Origin: an uncultured Alphaproteobacteria bacterium
Lineage (GTDB): Bacteria; Pseudomonadota; Alphaproteobacteria; Pelagibacterales; Pelagibacteraceae
Assembly (NCBI GenBank): GCA_903869725.1
Contig: CAIQAD010000017.1
Coordinates: 1-64,000, forward strand
DNA length: 64,000 bases
Direction of reading: 5' to 3'
In this document: positions 10,775 through 22,691 of the stretch, piece by piece
How positions within the stretch are numbered: position 1 is the first letter of the stretch
How the letters are laid out: each line of letters starts with the position of its first letter
Notes under the pieces: model-generated
Database searches by the model: none
What the model was told of the DNA's origin: nothing
The model's input: only the letters and a program-made list of their open reading frames with translations
Translations under genes and position numbers: made by a program

Positions 10775-11190
10775 TACAATGTACCTAATCTTTTTACCAT
10801 TTGAGTTTTTATTGACAATTTTGCTTTTGCTAATTCAAAAGCTTCTTTTGCGACACTTTCTTCAACTCCATCTATTTCAAAAATGATTCTTCCTGGCTTT
10901 ACTCTAAATACGTAATATTCTAATCCGCCTTTACCTTTTCCCATTCGAACTTCAATAGGTTTTTTAGTGACAGGAATATTTGGGAAAATTCTAAGCCATA
11001 CACGACCAGCTCTTTTCATATGTCTAGTTAAAGCAACTCTCGCAGCTTCTATTTCCTTAGAAGTTACTCTGTTAGGTTCTATTGCTTTAAGACCAAAAGA
11101 ACCAAAATTTAAAGTAGACCCTCTATGAGCTATTCCATGTATTTTTCCTTTAAATGCTTTTCTGTATTTTGTTCTAGCTGGCTGCAACAT
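10774..11190 (-). CDS. rplP: 50S ribosomal protein L16
   Basis: [40 protein letters not shown]-like region. Confidence 0.98.
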   Translation of the reverse strand: MLQPARTKYRKAFKGKIHGIAHRGSTLNFGSFGLKAIEPNRVTSKEIEAARVALTRHMKRAGRVWLRIFPNIPVTKKPIEVRMGKGKGGLEYYVFRVKPGRIIFEIDGVEESVAKEAFELAKAKLSIKTQMVKRLGTL

Positions 11191-11869
11191 TTTCTTTCTC
11201 TGTTAAAATTTTATTTTCTTCATCAATTTTTTTTCTGTCTTTTTCAAAAACAATTCCTTTATAAATCCATACTTTTACGCCAATAATTCCATATGTAGTT
11301 TCTGCTTCTGCTTCTCCATAATCAACGTCAGCTCTTAAAGTATGAAGCGGAATACTTCCTTCTCTTAACCATTCTGTTCTTGCAATTTCAGTTCCGGCTA
11401 ATCTCCCAGCTACTGTTACTTTAATTCCTTTTGCTCCTAACCGTAACGTTGACTGCATCGCTCTTTTCATTGCTTTTCTGTATGCAATCCTTTTTTCAAG
11501 TTGCTGAGCAACGTTTTCAGCTACCAGGTACGCGTCTAACTCTGGCTTTCTTATTTCTTTAATATTAACAGAAACATATGAACTTGAAATTTTATTCAAA
11601 TTATTTTTAATTTTATCAATATCCGAACCTTTTTTTCCAATTACAAATCCAGGTCTTGAGGTGTAAATTGTTACAATACATTTTTTAGTTGGTCTTTCGA
11701 TAAAAATTTTGGAAATACCAGAATTCTTTAAATTCTCCTGTATATATTTTCTAATTTTAAAGTCTTCTATTAAATATTGCCCATACTCTTTCTTTTTGGC
11801 AAACCACATAGAGTCCCAATTTTTATTTAAACCAAGTCTAAAACTAGTCGGATTAACTTTTTGTCCCAT
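11174..11869 (-). CDS. rpsC: 30S ribosomal protein S3
   Basis: [36 protein letters not shown]. Confidence 0.98.
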   Translation of the reverse strand: MGQKVNPTSFRLGLNKNWDSMWFAKKKEYGQYLIEDFKIRKYIQENLKNSGISKIFIERPTKKCIVTIYTSRPGFVIGKKGSDIDKIKNNLNKISSSYVSVNIKEIRKPELDAYLVAENVAQQLEKRIAYRKAMKRAMQSTLRLGAKGIKVTVAGRLAGTEIARTEWLREGSIPLHTLRADVDYGEAEAETTYGIIGVKVWIYKGIVFEKDRKKIDEENKILTEKENVAAS

Positions 11870-12249
11870 TATTTTGTTGCTTCAGTTAAATTTTTTTTAT
11901 TTTCGCTAACAACAATTGTTAGATTGCTAAAATGTTTCTTTATTCCAGCAGCTCTTCCTCTTGCTCTTGGCATAAAACGTTTTAGAGTAATACCTTTTCC
12001 AACATAAGCTTCTTTGATTATTAAATTATCGATATCTAATTGATTGTTATTCTCTGCATTTGCAATTGCAGATTTTAGTGTTTTTTTAATTTCTTTAGCT
12101 ACTCTCTTATTAGTAAACTCTAAATCTCTCATTGCAATATTTGCATTTTTTCCTCTAATGCTTTTTAAAATATTATTAATTTTACGAGGACTTGATCTTA
12201 AATTTTTATAAATAGCTTTAACTTGATTTAAATCTTTATTTTTTGACAT
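11869..12249 (-). CDS. rplV: 50S ribosomal protein L22 (start corrected to MSKNKDLNQ)
   Basis: [23 protein letters not shown]-track N-terminus extends into rpsS, so the internal Met is preferred. Confidence 0.93.
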   Translation of the reverse strand: MSKNKDLNQVKAIYKNLRSSPRKINNILKSIRGKNANIAMRDLEFTNKRVAKEIKKTLKSAIANAENNNQLDIDNLIIKEAYVGKGITLKRFMPRARGRAAGIKKHFSNLTIVVSENKKNLTEATK

Positions 12250-12544
12250 CTTTTTTCTCACTTTCTGCTGGGGCTGCTTTCTTGTCAGCTGGTGTATGAC
12301 CAAAGAATTGTCTAGTTGCTGAAAACTCGCCTAATTTATGTCCAACCATTTCTTCTGAAATAGTCACAGGGAAAAATTTCTTTCCGTTATGAATTTCAAA
12401 AGTTAAACCTATAAATTCAGGAATTATTGTAGATTTTCTAGACCAAGTTTTAATAGGTTTTTTTATTCCTTGTTCTTTATGTTTTTGAGCTTTTTTCATC
12501 AAACTCATTTCGACAAAAGGCCCTTTCCAAACGGATCTACTCAT
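12236..12544 (-). CDS. rpsS: 30S ribosomal protein S19
   Basis: [42 protein letters not shown]. Confidence 0.97.
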   Translation of the reverse strand: MSRSVWKGPFVEMSLMKKAQKHKEQGIKKPIKTWSRKSTIIPEFIGLTFEIHNGKKFFPVTISEEMVGHKLGEFSATRQFFGHTPADKKAAPAESEKKDVKK

Positions 12545-12546
12545 AA

Positions 12547-13374
12547 TTAATTAATGTTCCTCTTTTTTTTTCTAGAAATAATATATTTGTTAGTATTTTT
12601 ATTTTTTCGAGTTTTTTTACCTTTAGTTTTTATTCCCCAAGGTGTAACTGGATGACGACCTCCATTAGTACGACCTCCGTGCGGGTGATCAACCGGGTTC
12701 ATTGCAATACCTCTTGTTTGCGGTCTAATACCTAACCATCTACTTCTACCTGCTTTACCAATTTTAATATTTTTTTGATCTGGATTAGAAACTGCTCCAA
12801 TTGTTGCCTTGCATAAACTTAGAACTTTTCTAACTTCGCCTGAGGCTAATCTTAAAGTCGTGTAATCTTGATCGTGGCTCATTATTTGAACTGATGAACC
12901 AGCAGATCTAGCTATAACTGCTCCATTACCAGGTATCATCTCAACATTATGGACAACAGTCGCTGGAGGAATATCAATCAAAGGCATACAATTTCCAATT
13001 TCAATGTCTTTTTTTCTTCCAGAATAGATTTTTGTACCGACTTTAATTTCCTGCGGCGCAATAAGATAACTTTGCGTTTTATCTTCATACTCAACTAACA
13101 TAATATTTGCAGTTCTATATGGATCATATTCAAATCTAATAACTGTTGCCGGCATATCAAATTTATTTCTCTTAAAATCAACAAATCTATATTTCTTTTT
13201 ATGACCAGCTGAACGGTGTCTAGATGTAATTCTGCCTAGATTATTTCTTCCATGAGATCCTCCGATTCCTGCTGTTAAAGACTTAACAGGTTTTCCTTTC
13301 CAAAGACCAGTTCTGTCTAAAATAATGGTTCCTCGAGTTGATTTTGTGTAAGGTTTATAAGTTTTAAGAGCCAT
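12547..13374 (-). CDS. rplB: 50S ribosomal protein L2
   Basis: [54 protein letters not shown]. Confidence 0.98.
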   Translation of the reverse strand: MALKTYKPYTKSTRGTIILDRTGLWKGKPVKSLTAGIGGSHGRNNLGRITSRHRSAGHKKKYRFVDFKRNKFDMPATVIRFEYDPYRTANIMLVEYEDKTQSYLIAPQEIKVGTKIYSGRKKDIEIGNCMPLIDIPPATVVHNVEMIPGNGAVIARSAGSSVQIMSHDQDYTTLRLASGEVRKVLSLCKATIGAVSNPDQKNIKIGKAGRSRWLGIRPQTRGIAMNPVDHPHGGRTNGGRHPVTPWGIKTKGKKTRKNKNTNKYIISRKKKRNIN

Positions 13375-13376
13375 AA

Positions 13377-13673
13377 TTAAATTCCTGAAGTAATATCGAT
13401 TGATTGACCTTTTTTAAGAGTAACAATTGCTTTTTTATATCCAGAAGTACTAGCTGGTCTTCCTCTTACAGTTTTAAATCTAGGTTTAGAATTTATTGTA
13501 TTAACTTTAATTACATTCACCTTGTATATTTTTTCTATACTTTTTTTAATATTTGATTTGTTGGCAAAATCTGCAACTTTAAAAACAACTTTATTTAAAG
13601 AACTTAAGTTTGTCGATTTTTCTGTGACTATTGGTTCTAAAATAATATCGTAAGAATAATTAACAGCTTTCAT
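13377..13673 (-). CDS. rplW: 50S ribosomal protein L23
   Basis: ILEPIVTEKSTNLSSLNKVVFKVAD. Confidence 0.96.
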   Translation of the reverse strand: MKAVNYSYDIILEPIVTEKSTNLSSLNKVVFKVADFANKSNIKKSIEKIYKVNVIKVNTINSKPRFKTVRGRPASTSGYKKAIVTLKKGQSIDITSGI

Positions 13674-14302
13674 TATTTTATAAGTCTTTCTTCTAGTTTT
13701 TTAATAGATGAATGTGTAAATAAAATTGTATTATACTTTAACACATCATAAACATTTGTTCCTATTTCTGGAATATTTTTAAGATTAGGAATATTTTTAA
13801 TATTTTTAGTCAATTTTTCATTATCTTTTTTGTCGTAAATTATAAGAGTGCTTTTAGAATTAATTTTTTCTAAAAAGTTACTAAATTCTTTTGTCTTGAT
13901 GTTTTGAAAATCTTTGTCTGATAATATTTTAATTTTATTATCTTTTGTTTTTGTAGAAAGAGCATGTTTCAATCCTAATTTTCTAACTTTTTTATTAAGT
14001 CGTTTAACAGTGTGTTTCCCTTTAGCTTTTGGACCATGCGCAATACCACCGCCAACAAATATAGGCGCAGTAATATTTCCGTGTCTAGCTCCTCCAGAAC
14101 CTTTTTGTGGTCCAATTTTTTTTCTAGATCCTGCTACTTCTCCACGAGTTTTGGTATAACCTGTCTTTTTAGTAAATCTGCTGATTTGCCAATCAACAAC
14201 CATTTTAATTAAATCTTTTCTAGGTTTTAAAGAAAAAATACTATCAGCAAGCTCTATGCTGCCAATTTCTTTTCCGTCAATTCCAACTTCATGTATTTTC
14301 AT
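13673..14302 (-). CDS. rplD: 50S ribosomal protein L4 (start corrected to MKIHEVGIDG)
   Basis: TRGEVAGSRKKIGPQKGSGGARHGNITAPIFVGGG. Confidence 0.95.
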   Translation of the reverse strand: MKIHEVGIDGKEIGSIELADSIFSLKPRKDLIKMVVDWQISRFTKKTGYTKTRGEVAGSRKKIGPQKGSGGARHGNITAPIFVGGGIAHGPKAKGKHTVKRLNKKVRKLGLKHALSTKTKDNKIKILSDKDFQNIKTKEFSNFLEKINSKSTLIIYDKKDNEKLTKNIKNIPNLKNIPEIGTNVYDVLKYNTILFTHSSIKKLEERLIK

Positions 14303-14303
14303 A

Positions 14304-15068
14304 TTAGGCTTTTTTCTCCGGTGCTTTTGCTTGCTTAGTATCAGCACTTTTTTCTTTTTTAGTTGTTTTTTCTTTTAAACCTTCTGCTAAATCGTCTTTA
14401 AATGACTGAATTTTGTCTTTCATAGTTCTTTTTGATCTATCTTTTATAGCTTTATTAATTTCAACAATCGCATTTTTTGCACCAGGAACTGATCCTTTCA
14501 AAAATAATAAGTTTTTTTCAATATCTGTTTCAATAATTTCTAATCTTTGTATTGTTCTTGAACGATCACCCATATGTCCAGCCATTTTTTTTCCTTTAAA
14601 AACTCGTCCAGGATCTTGACGTTGACCGGTAGAACCGTGAGATCTATGAGAAACAGAAACTCCGTGAGTTGCTCTTAATCCTGAAAAATTATGTCTTTTC
14701 ATAACGCCCGCAAAACCTCTACCGATAGTTCTTGCTTTAACGTCAACAAAATTAATATCTTTAAAAATACTTAAGTTAACATCTGAACCTGGTTTTAAAT
14801 CACTATCTTTATCTAATCTAAATTCCTTTAAAATTTTTTTAGGTTCTAAAGATTTTTTTGCAAAAAAACCTTTCATTTGGTTAGTAACTTTAGAACTTTT
14901 GATATGTCCAAATCCAATCATAACAGCACTGTAACCTCTTTTTTCTTTTGTAATAATATCTACAACTTTACCTGGCTCAACATGAAGCACAGTTACCGGT
15001 ACAGATTGCCCGTTTTCATAAAACCTTCTGGTCATTCCTATCTTTTTTCCTATCAATCCTAGTGTCAT
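14304..15068 (-). CDS. rplC: 50S ribosomal protein L3 with charged C-terminal extension
   Basis: GLIGKKIGMTRRF; GRGFAGVMKRHNFSG; HRSHGSTGQRQDPGRVFKGKKMAGHMG. Confidence 0.98.
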   Translation of the reverse strand: MTLGLIGKKIGMTRRFYENGQSVPVTVLHVEPGKVVDIITKEKRGYSAVMIGFGHIKSSKVTNQMKGFFAKKSLEPKKILKEFRLDKDSDLKPGSDVNLSIFKDINFVDVKARTIGRGFAGVMKRHNFSGLRATHGVSVSHRSHGSTGQRQDPGRVFKGKKMAGHMGDRSRTIQRLEIIETDIEKNLLFLKGSVPGAKNAIVEINKAIKDRSKRTMKDKIQSFKDDLAEGLKEKTTKKEKSADTKQAKAPEKKA

Positions 15069-15077
15069 AAATTTATA

Positions 15078-15099
15078 TTTACATTTACATTTACATTTA
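15078..15099 (-). repeat. tandem hexamer repeat (sense TAAATG x3) between rpsJ and rplC
   Basis: Sense ATA TAA ATG TAA ATG TAA ATG TAA ATA TAA; starts at the rpsJ stop codon. Confidence 0.9.
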
Positions 15100-15405
15100 T
15101 ATTTTTATTTCAACATCAACACCTGAGGCCAAATCTAGTTTCATTAAGGCTTCAACTGTTTGTGGAGTTGGGTCTAAAATATCAATCATTCTTTTATGAG
15201 TTCTTGTTTCAAATTGCTCTCTGCTTTTCTTATCAATATGAGGAGAGCGAAGAACCGTAAAAATTTCTTTTCTAGTAGGAAGGGGTATCGGGCCTCTTAC
15301 TTGAGCACCAGTTCTTTTAGCTGTATTAACTATCTCTATTGTAGATTGATCTAAAATCTTATGATCGTATGCTCTTAATTTAATTCTAATATTTTGTTTT
15401 TCCAT
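15097..15405 (-). CDS. rpsJ: 30S ribosomal protein S10
   Basis: [51 protein letters not shown]. Confidence 0.98.
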   Translation of the reverse strand: MEKQNIRIKLRAYDHKILDQSTIEIVNTAKRTGAQVRGPIPLPTRKEIFTVLRSPHIDKKSREQFETRTHKRMIDILDPTPQTVEALMKLDLASGVDVEIKI

Positions 15406-15409
15406 TTAT

Positions 15410-17485
15410 TTAAGCCATCTTCTTAGTTACTTCATCCTGAACATTTTGAGGAACGCGATCATAATGATCAAATTGCATTGTATATTGAGCTCTACCTTGC
15501 GACATAGATCTTAAAGTATTTACATAACCAAACATGTTAGCAAGAGGAACCATTGCATTTATAACTGCTGCATTTCCTCTTTTATCTGTGGATCCTACTT
15601 GTCCTCTTCTACTGTTTAAATCTCCAATAACGTCTCCCATGTAATCTTCTGGGGTTACTACTTCAACTTTCATAATAGGTTCTAGTAATTTAGGATGTGA
15701 TTGTAAGCATAATTCTCTAAAACAGTATCTAGCAGCCAATTCAAATGCTAAAGGACTTGAATCCACTTCGTGGTGCAATCCGTCTAAAATTTGAACTTTG
15801 TAATCTAATAAAGGAAATCCTGCTAGCACTCCGGAATCAGCAACGCTTAAAATACCTTTTTCAACTCCAGGAATAAATTCACGCGGAATAGATCCCCCTT
15901 TAATTAAATTTTCAACTATTCTTCCTTCTCCTTGCGCTAGAGGTTCAACGCCAAGTTTAACTTTTGCAAACTGACCTGCTCCACCACTTTGTTTTTTATG
16001 CGTATATTCTAATTTTCCACTTGATGTAATCGTTTCTCTATAAGCGACTTGTGGTGCACCAATGTTTGCTTCAACTTTAAATTCTCTTTTCATTCGATCA
16101 ACAATAATTTCTAAATGCAATTCTCCCATTCCTTTAATGATTGTCTGACCAGACTCATTATCTGAAGAAACTCTAAATGATGGATCTTCTTTTGCTAATC
16201 TGTTAAGTGCCTCTCCCATTTTTTCTTGGTCGTTTTTAGTTTTAGGCTCAACAGCAATCTCTATAACTGGCTCTGGAAAATCCATAGATTCTAAAATAAT
16301 TGGATTGTTTTTGTCGCACAGAGTATGGCCAGTAATTGTATTTTTAAGACCTGCTAAAGCAACAATATCTCCTGCGCTTGCTTCTTTAATATCTTCTCTA
16401 TTATTTGCATGCATTAACAACATTCTACCAACGCGCTCTTCTTTTCCAGTTTTTGCATTAAGAACACCTGTTCCTGTGCTTAGAGTGCCGGAATAAATTC
16501 TAATAAAAGTTAACGAACCAACAAAAGGATCATTTGCAATTTTAAAAGCTAAAGCTGAAAAAGGCTCTGCATCAGAACATTTTCTAATCATCTCATCACC
16601 TGTATCTGGATTAGTTCCTTTAACTTGACCAACATCTTTAGGACTAGGTAAATAATCAACAACTGCATCTAAAATTAATTGTACACCTTTATTTTTAAAA
16701 GCAGCTCCGCATACTATCGGCACAAACACAAAATTAATTGTTCCTTTTCTAATGCAAGCTTTTAACTCTTCAATTGATGGATCTTTTCCATTCAAGTAAT
16801 TCTCCATTACTTTTTCATCCTGTTCTACAGCAAGTTCTACGAGTTCTTTTCTATATTTTGTTGCTTGTTCTTTAAGATCGACTGGAATTTCAACGTAATC
16901 GAATTTTGCTCCTAAACTTTCATCTTGCCAAACGACACCTTTCATAGAAACTAGATCCACAACTCCTTTAAAAGTGTTTTCTATACCAATTGGTAATTGA
17001 AGAACTAATGGCGTCGCTCCCAATCTTTCTCTAATCATATCAACGCACATGAAAAAATTTGCGCCTGTTCTATCTAATTTATTAACAAAACAAATTCTTG
17101 GAACTTTATATTTATCTGCTTGTCTCCACACAGTTTCAGATTGAGGTTCAACACCTGCTACACCATCAAAACATGCGACTGCTCCATCTAAAACTTTTAA
17201 TGATCTTTCAACTTCAATAGTAAAATCAACGTGACCAGGGGTATCAATAATATTAATTCGATGACCTTTCCAAAAACAAGTTGTTGCCGCAGAAGTAATT
17301 GTAATTCCTCTTTCTTGTTCTTGTTCCATCCAATCCATTGTTGCTGCACCATCATGCACTTCTCCAATTTTATGTGCTTTTCCTGTGTAATATAAAATTC
17401 TTTCTGTTGTAGTAGTTTTTCCAGCATCAATGTGAGCTGCGATTCCTATATTTCTATACTTTTCTATTGGATATTTTTCGCTCAT
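15410..17485 (-). CDS. fusA: elongation factor G (start corrected to [14 protein letters not shown])
   Basis: [39 protein letters not shown]. Confidence 0.97.
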   Translation of the reverse strand: MSEKYPIEKYRNIGIAAHIDAGKTTTTERILYYTGKAHKIGEVHDGAATMDWMEQEQERGITITSAATTCFWKGHRINIIDTPGHVDFTIEVERSLKVLDGAVACFDGVAGVEPQSETVWRQADKYKVPRICFVNKLDRTGANFFMCVDMIRERLGATPLVLQLPIGIENTFKGVVDLVSMKGVVWQDESLGAKFDYVEIPVDLKEQATKYRKELVELAVEQDEKVMENYLNGKDPSIEELKACIRKGTINFVFVPIVCGAAFKNKGVQLILDAVVDYLPSPKDVGQVKGTNPDTGDEMIRKCSDAEPFSALAFKIANDPFVGSLTFIRIYSGTLSTGTGVLNAKTGKEERVGRMLLMHANNREDIKEASAGDIVALAGLKNTITGHTLCDKNNPIILESMDFPEPVIEIAVEPKTKNDQEKMGEALNRLAKEDPSFRVSSDNESGQTIIKGMGELHLEIIVDRMKREFKVEANIGAPQVAYRETITSSGKLEYTHKKQSGGAGQFAKVKLGVEPLAQGEGRIVENLIKGGSIPREFIPGVEKGILSVADSGVLAGFPLLDYKVQILDGLHHEVDSSPLAFELAARYCFRELCLQSHPKLLEPIMKVEVVTPEDYMGDVIGDLNSRRGQVGSTDKRGNAAVINAMVPLANMFGYVNTLRSMSQGRAQYTMQFDHYDRVPQNVQDEVTKKMA

Positions 17486-17489
17486 AAAT

Positions 17490-17960
17490 TTACCATCTAA
17501 AATGAGCAAAAGCTTTGTTGGCTTCAGCCATTTTGTGAGTATCTTCTCTTTTTTTAATTGCAGCACCTTTATTTGCTGCAGCATCCATTAATTCTTTAAC
17601 TAATTTTTCTTGCATGCTCTTGTCAGTTCTTTTTCTTGATGCATCAATCAACCAACGAATTGCTAAAGCTTGCGCTCTATCCGCTCTAACATCTACTGGA
17701 ACTTGATATGTAGCTCCTCCAACTCTTCTAGATTTTACTTCTAAATTAGGTTTAGTATTTTTAATCGCTTCATTAAAAACTTTAATTGGATCATCATTAG
17801 TTTTTGATTTAATCAAATCAAATGAACTATATAAAATTCTTTCAGCAACTGTTTTTTTACCTTGGTACATTAAAGAATTCATGAATTTTGTAACAACTTT
17901 AGATTTGTAAACTGGATCTGGTGCCACATCTCTTTTTGTTTGTTTTCTTCTACGTGACAT
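17490..17960 (-). CDS. rpsG: 30S ribosomal protein S7
   Basis: [31 protein letters not shown]. Confidence 0.98.
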   Translation of the reverse strand: MSRRRKQTKRDVAPDPVYKSKVVTKFMNSLMYQGKKTVAERILYSSFDLIKSKTNDDPIKVFNEAIKNTKPNLEVKSRRVGGATYQVPVDVRADRAQALAIRWLIDASRKRTDKSMQEKLVKELMDAAANKGAAIKKREDTHKMAEANKAFAHFRW

Positions 17961-17962
17961 AA

Positions 17963-18334
17963 TTATTTAGGTCTCTTTGCTCCGTATTTAGATCTTTGCT
18001 GTTTCATTTTAGTAACGCCCTGCGTATCTAAAACTCCTCGAATTGTATGATAACGAACTCCAGGTAAATCTTTCACCCTTCCTCCTCTAATCATTACAAC
18101 AGAGTGTTCCTGTAAGTTATGTCCTTCTCCTGGTATGTAACTTGTAACCTCAAAACCATTTGAGAGACGTACGCGCGCAACTTTTCTTAATGCCGAATTT
18201 GGTTTTTTTGGAGTAGTTGTGTAAACTCTTGTACACACACCTCTTTTCTGAGGACATTCTTCTAGCGCTGGAACTTTATCCCTTACTTTTGGTTTAGTTC
18301 TTCCTCGCTTAACTAATTGATTAATAGTTGGCAT
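17963..18334 (-). CDS. rpsL: 30S ribosomal protein S12
   Basis: [45 protein letters not shown]-like region. Confidence 0.98.
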   Translation of the reverse strand: MPTINQLVKRGRTKPKVRDKVPALEECPQKRGVCTRVYTTTPKKPNSALRKVARVRLSNGFEVTSYIPGEGHNLQEHSVVMIRGGRVKDLPGVRYHTIRGVLDTQGVTKMKQQRSKYGAKRPK

Positions 18335-18434
18335 AATTTTTAAAAATTTATTTAAGGAAGCAACAAGGACTAGTTTTAAGTCTGTTGGTAGTGGTTTAAG
18401 TGCTCTAGGGCCTTACATACTACCTTAAAAAAGT
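18335..18434 (-). promoter_or_regulatory. structured 5' leader RNA of rpsL-rpsG-fusA (candidate)
   Basis: About 100 nt between predicted TSS and rpsL ATG; hairpin GGTAGT...ACTACC (18387-18424) with inner TAAG/CTTA and GC/GC pairs, and hairpin CAACAGACT-TAAAACT-AGTC(CT)TGTTG (18361-18387). Confidence 0.6.
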
Positions 18435-18440
18435 TTCCGC

Positions 18441-18468
18441 ATAATACTTAAATTAAACCAAAGGTCAA
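18441..18468 (-). promoter_or_regulatory. sigma70-like promoter for the str operon
   Basis: Sense TTGACC - 16 nt - TATTAT in the 187-bp rpoC-rpsL gap. Confidence 0.65.
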
Positions 18469-18521
18469 ATTTAAGTTGTATTAAAAATGCTTAATTTATC
18501 TTACGAATTGAATGATTTTAA

Positions 18522-21500
18522 CTACTTAGCGGCTTCAATTTTTTCTGGTTCTTTTATCTTGACGCTTTGAGCGTTTTGCAACTCAATATCTCTTTGTCTA
18601 GCAATTTTGGAATATTTAAAGGTACTATCTCCTGTTCCAGCAGGAATTAATCTTCCAACAATAACATTTTCTTTCAAACCGTGAAGAACATCTACTTTTC
18701 CTTTGATAGCCGCCTCAGTAAGAACTCTCGTTGTTTCCTGGAATGAAGCTGCAGAAATAAATGATTTAGTTTGTAATGAAGCTTTTGTAATTCCTAATAA
18801 CACAGGTTCAGATTGAGCAGGTTTTTTTCCTTCAGAGGATAATTTTTTATTTAATTCATCAAGATCTATCTTATCAACTAATTCACCTGCTAAATATGAC
18901 GTATCGCCTGAAGTTTTTATTTCAACTTTTCTTAACATTTGTCTGACGATAACTTCTATATGTTTATCGTTAATAATAACGCCTTGTAATCTGTAAACTT
19001 CTTGAACCTCATCTATAAAATAATTTGCTAACGCTTCAATACCTAAAATTCTTAAAATATCATGAGGAGCCGGGCTTCCGTCTAGTAAGTATTCTCCTTT
19101 TTTAATTTCTTCTCCAGGATTAAAATTAACTTGTTTGCCTTTTGGAATTAAATATGAAGATTCAACTCCATCTTTGGATTTAATTGTAATTTTTAATTTT
19201 CCTCTTACTTCTTTACCAAATTCAATTTTACCATCATTTTCAGCAATTATTGCTCCTTCTTTAGGTTTTCTTGCTTCAAATAATTCTGCAACACGAGGTA
19301 ATCCTCCTGTAATATCTTTTGTTTTAGAGGTAGCTTTTGGTAAACGAGCTAAAACGTCTCCTGCATTTACTTTATCTCCGTCTTCTACAGATAAAATTGT
19401 TTCCGGAACTAAATAATATCTTGCTTCATTGTCGTCAGCTTTTTTAACAACTTTTCCTTTATTATCTCTTAAAGTAATTCTAGGTTTAAGATCTAAATTT
19501 TTAGATTGTCCTCTCCAATCTAAAACTACTTTTGATGAAATTCCTGTAGTTTCATCAGTAACATCTGTGATCGAAGCACCATCAATTAAATCAACAAAAC
19601 TTACAACTCCTTCAGTCTCGGAAATTACTGGTAAAGTATATGGATCCCATTCACAAATTTTTTGGTTCTTTTTAACTGGTTGATCATTTTTTACAAAAAG
19701 TTTTGATCCATAAGGTATTTTGTATATCGCTACGTTAGTTCCGTTCTTTTCAATGATTAATTCTGTATTTCTTCCCATAACAATCAATTGCTTGTTAGAA
19801 TCTTCAATCAAATTATTATTAGAAATTTTTAAAATGCCGTCAGATGGAGATGTAATTGATGAATCTTGTTTAATTTGAGCTGTTCCTCCAACGTGAAAAG
19901 TTCTCATAGTAAGCTGTGTTCCGGGCTCACCAATAGATTGAGCGGCTATCATTCCAACGCACTCTCCAATTGCAACTGGTCTTCCTCTAGCTAAATCTCT
20001 TCCATAACAAGTAGCACAAATTCCATCTTTGGCCTCACATGTGATTGGTGAGTATACTTCTATAGATTTCACTCCTGCCGAGTCCATTAATTCACACTGC
20101 TTTTCTTCGATTAATTGTTTAGCTTTAACAATAACTTCTCCTGTATTTGGAGCTTTAATATCTTTTGCTGCAACTCTTCCTAGCGATCTCTCCGTTAAAC
20201 TGACGATAACATTTCCACCCTCAATAATTTCATGGACATTAATATGTTTTTTAGTGCCACAGAATTTTAATCTTACAATAACGTCTTGAGAAACATCGCA
20301 CAATCTTCGAGTCAAATATCCAGAGTTTGCTGTTTTTAACGCAGTGTCAGCTAAGCCTTTTCTTGCACCGTGAGTTGAGGTAAAATATTCAAGAACTGTT
20401 AATCCTTCTTTAAAATTAGAAATAATTGGGGTTTCTATAATCTCTCCAGATGGTTTTGCCATCAATCCTCGCATGCCAGCTAGTTGTTTCATTTGAGCAG
20501 CTGAACCTCTAGCCCCTGAATCGGCCATCATAAATATGGAATTTGTTTTAATTGATCCGTCAGCATTTGTTTTTGATGTAGAAATAATTTTCATCATTTC
20601 ACTTGCAATTTTATCAGTACATTTCGACCATTGATCGACTACTTTATTATATTTTTCACCTTTAGTGATTAGGCCTTCCGAGTATTGAGTTTCGTATTCT
20701 TCAACCATTTTCTTAGCGTCAGAAATAATATTAACTTTGGTGTCTGGAATAACTAAATCATCTTTTCCAAAAGATATTCCTGCTTTGAAAGCATGAAGAA
20801 AACCTAAACTCATTAGTTTATCGCAGAAGATAACTGTTTCTTTTTGTCCGCAATATCTAAAGATAATATCAATTAATTCAGAGATTTGTTTTTTAGTGAG
20901 AAGCTTATTAACTAAATCAAATGCAATCTTATGATGTTTTGGTAGAATACTAGATAAAATAAACCTTCCTACGCTACTCTGGTAGGTTTTTATAACTAAT
21001 TTATTTTTTTCATCTACTGTTTCAAATCTTGAAATAATTTTTGAATGAATATTAATAGATTTACTCTCAAGAGCTTGATTAATTTCATCTAAATTTAAAA
21101 AATATCCAACTGGCTTAGTTTCTATAGTACCAAAAAATTGCGACATGTAATAAATACCCAGAACCATGTCTTGTGATGGAACTATAATAGGCTTACCATT
21201 TGATGGACTTAATATATTGTTTGTCGACATCATTAAAACTCTAGCTTCTAACTGAGCTTCTAAGCTTAGTGGCACATGAACCGCCATTTGGTCACCATCA
21301 AAATCGGCATTAAAAGCAGCTGTTGTTAATGGGTGCAGTTGTATAGCTTTTCCTTCAATTAAAATTGGTTCAAAAGCTTGAATTCCTAATCTATGAAGCG
21401 TTGGTGCTCTATTTAAAAGAATAGGATGCTCTCTAACTACCTCTTCTAAAATATCCCAAACTTCAGATTTTTCTTTTTCAACTATTTTTTTAGCTTGCTT

Positions 21501-22688
21501 AATAGTTGTGGCTAATCCGAGTTTATCTAATTTCGCATAAATAAATGGTTTAAAAAGTTCCAAAGCCATTTTTTTTGGTAGACCACACTGATGTAATTTA
21601 AGCTCTGGACCAACAACAATTACAGATCGTCCAGAATAGTCTACACGCTTACCTAATAAATTTTGTCTAAACCTTCCCTGTTTACCTTTTAGCATATCAG
21701 CTAAAGATTTTAATGGTCTTTTTCCTGTTCCAGTAATTACTCGGCCTCTTCTTCCGTTATCGAATAATGCATCTACCGCTTCTTGCAGCATTCTTTTTTC
21801 ATTTCTTACAATAATATCTGGAGCTCTTAACTCCATTAATCTTTTAAGACGATTATTTCTGTTTATTACTCTCCTATATAAATCGTTAAGATCTGAGGTT
21901 GCAAATCGACCACCATCAAGAGGAACTAAAGGTCTAAGCTCCGGGGGAATAACTGGAATCACTGTTAAAATCATCCATTCTGGCTTATTTCCAGAATTAA
22001 TAAAATTTTCAACTAATTTTAATCGTTTAATTGTTCTCTCTTCAGCTACTTTAGAAGTTGTTGTTTTAAGAATTTCTCTTAATCTTTCTCTTTCAGTTGC
22101 TAAATCGATATTTGCTAGTACTTCACGAATTGCTTCAGCACCGATTCCAGCTGTAAATTGATCTTCGCCGTATTTTTCCTGTGCTTTAATTAATTCTTCT
22201 TCAGTAATTAATTGATTTTTCTTAAATTCAGTTAAACCAGGTTCAATAATAATAAAATTTTCAAAATATAAAACTTTTTCTAAATCTTTTAATTTCATAT
22301 CCATTGCCAAAGCAATTCTACTTGGTAATGATTTCAAAAACCAAATATGAGAAACTGGCGTTGATAACTCAACGTGACCCATTCTCTCTCTTCTTACATT
22401 TGCTTTTGTAACTTCAACACCGCACTTTTCGCAGATAATTCCTCTGAACTTCATTCGTTTATACTTGCCGCACAAACATTCATAATCTTTTACTGGACCA
22501 AAAATTCTTGAACAAAATAAACCATCTTTTTCAGGTTTAAATGTTCTGTAATTAATTGTTTCTGGCTTCTTAATTTCACCAAATGACCAGGATTTAATTT
22601 TTTCTGGACTTGCTAAAGAAATTTTTATGTTATTAAAATTATCTTTATTGATATTTTTTTTAAATAAATTAGTTAATTCTTTACTCAT
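18522..22688 (-). CDS. rpoC: RNA polymerase beta' subunit
   Basis: [41 protein letters not shown]. Confidence 0.99.
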   Translation of the reverse strand: MSKELTNLFKKNINKDNFNNIKISLASPEKIKSWSFGEIKKPETINYRTFKPEKDGLFCSRIFGPVKDYECLCGKYKRMKFRGIICEKCGVEVTKANVRRERMGHVELSTPVSHIWFLKSLPSRIALAMDMKLKDLEKVLYFENFIIIEPGLTEFKKNQLITEEELIKAQEKYGEDQFTAGIGAEAIREVLANIDLATERERLREILKTTTSKVAEERTIKRLKLVENFINSGNKPEWMILTVIPVIPPELRPLVPLDGGRFATSDLNDLYRRVINRNNRLKRLMELRAPDIIVRNEKRMLQEAVDALFDNGRRGRVITGTGKRPLKSLADMLKGKQGRFRQNLLGKRVDYSGRSVIVVGPELKLHQCGLPKKMALELFKPFIYAKLDKLGLATTIKQAKKIVEKEKSEVWDILEEVVREHPILLNRAPTLHRLGIQAFEPILIEGKAIQLHPLTTAAFNADFDGDQMAVHVPLSLEAQLEARVLMMSTNNILSPSNGKPIIVPSQDMVLGIYYMSQFFGTIETKPVGYFLNLDEINQALESKSINIHSKIISRFETVDEKNKLVIKTYQSSVGRFILSSILPKHHKIAFDLVNKLLTKKQISELIDIIFRYCGQKETVIFCDKLMSLGFLHAFKAGISFGKDDLVIPDTKVNIISDAKKMVEEYETQYSEGLITKGEKYNKVVDQWSKCTDKIASEMMKIISTSKTNADGSIKTNSIFMMADSGARGSAAQMKQLAGMRGLMAKPSGEIIETPIISNFKEGLTVLEYFTSTHGARKGLADTALKTANSGYLTRRLCDVSQDVIVRLKFCGTKKHINVHEIIEGGNVIVSLTERSLGRVAAKDIKAPNTGEVIVKAKQLIEEKQCELMDSAGVKSIEVYSPITCEAKDGICATCYGRDLARGRPVAIGECVGMIAAQSIGEPGTQLTMRTFHVGGTAQIKQDSSITSPSDGILKISNNNLIEDSNKQLIVMGRNTELIIEKNGTNVAIYKIPYGSKLFVKNDQPVKKNQKICEWDPYTLPVISETEGVVSFVDLIDGASITDVTDETTGISSKVVLDWRGQSKNLDLKPRITLRDNKGKVVKKADDNEARYYLVPETILSVEDGDKVNAGDVLARLPKATSKTKDITGGLPRVAELFEARKPKEGAIIAENDGKIEFGKEVRGKLKITIKSKDGVESSYLIPKGKQVNFNPGEEIKKGEYLLDGSPAPHDILRILGIEALANYFIDEVQEVYRLQGVIINDKHIEVIVRQMLRKVEIKTSGDTSYLAGELVDKIDLDELNKKLSSEGKKPAQSEPVLLGITKASLQTKSFISAASFQETTRVLTEAAIKGKVDVLHGLKENVIVGRLIPAGTGDSTFKYSKIARQRDIELQNAQSVKIKEPEKIEAAK

Positions 22689-22691
22689 AAA

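Noticed and set aside
15078-15099. CRISPR-like or mobile-element origin of the ATTTAC repeat
   Set aside because: Hexamer units without spacers; no CRISPR or transposon hallmarks.
15406-15409. Missing tuf between fusA and rpsJ as a gene loss
   Set aside because: tuf is present at 29652-30839 next to tRNA-Gly, matching the tufB-type arrangement known from other bacteria.
17197-17430. 77-aa minus-strand ORF inside fusA in another frame
   Set aside because: Low complexity and overlaps highly conserved EF-G G-domain codons.
17486-17584. N-terminal extension of fusA in the ORF track
   Set aside because: It overlaps rpsG in another frame and does not resemble [17 protein letters not shown] is the expected start.
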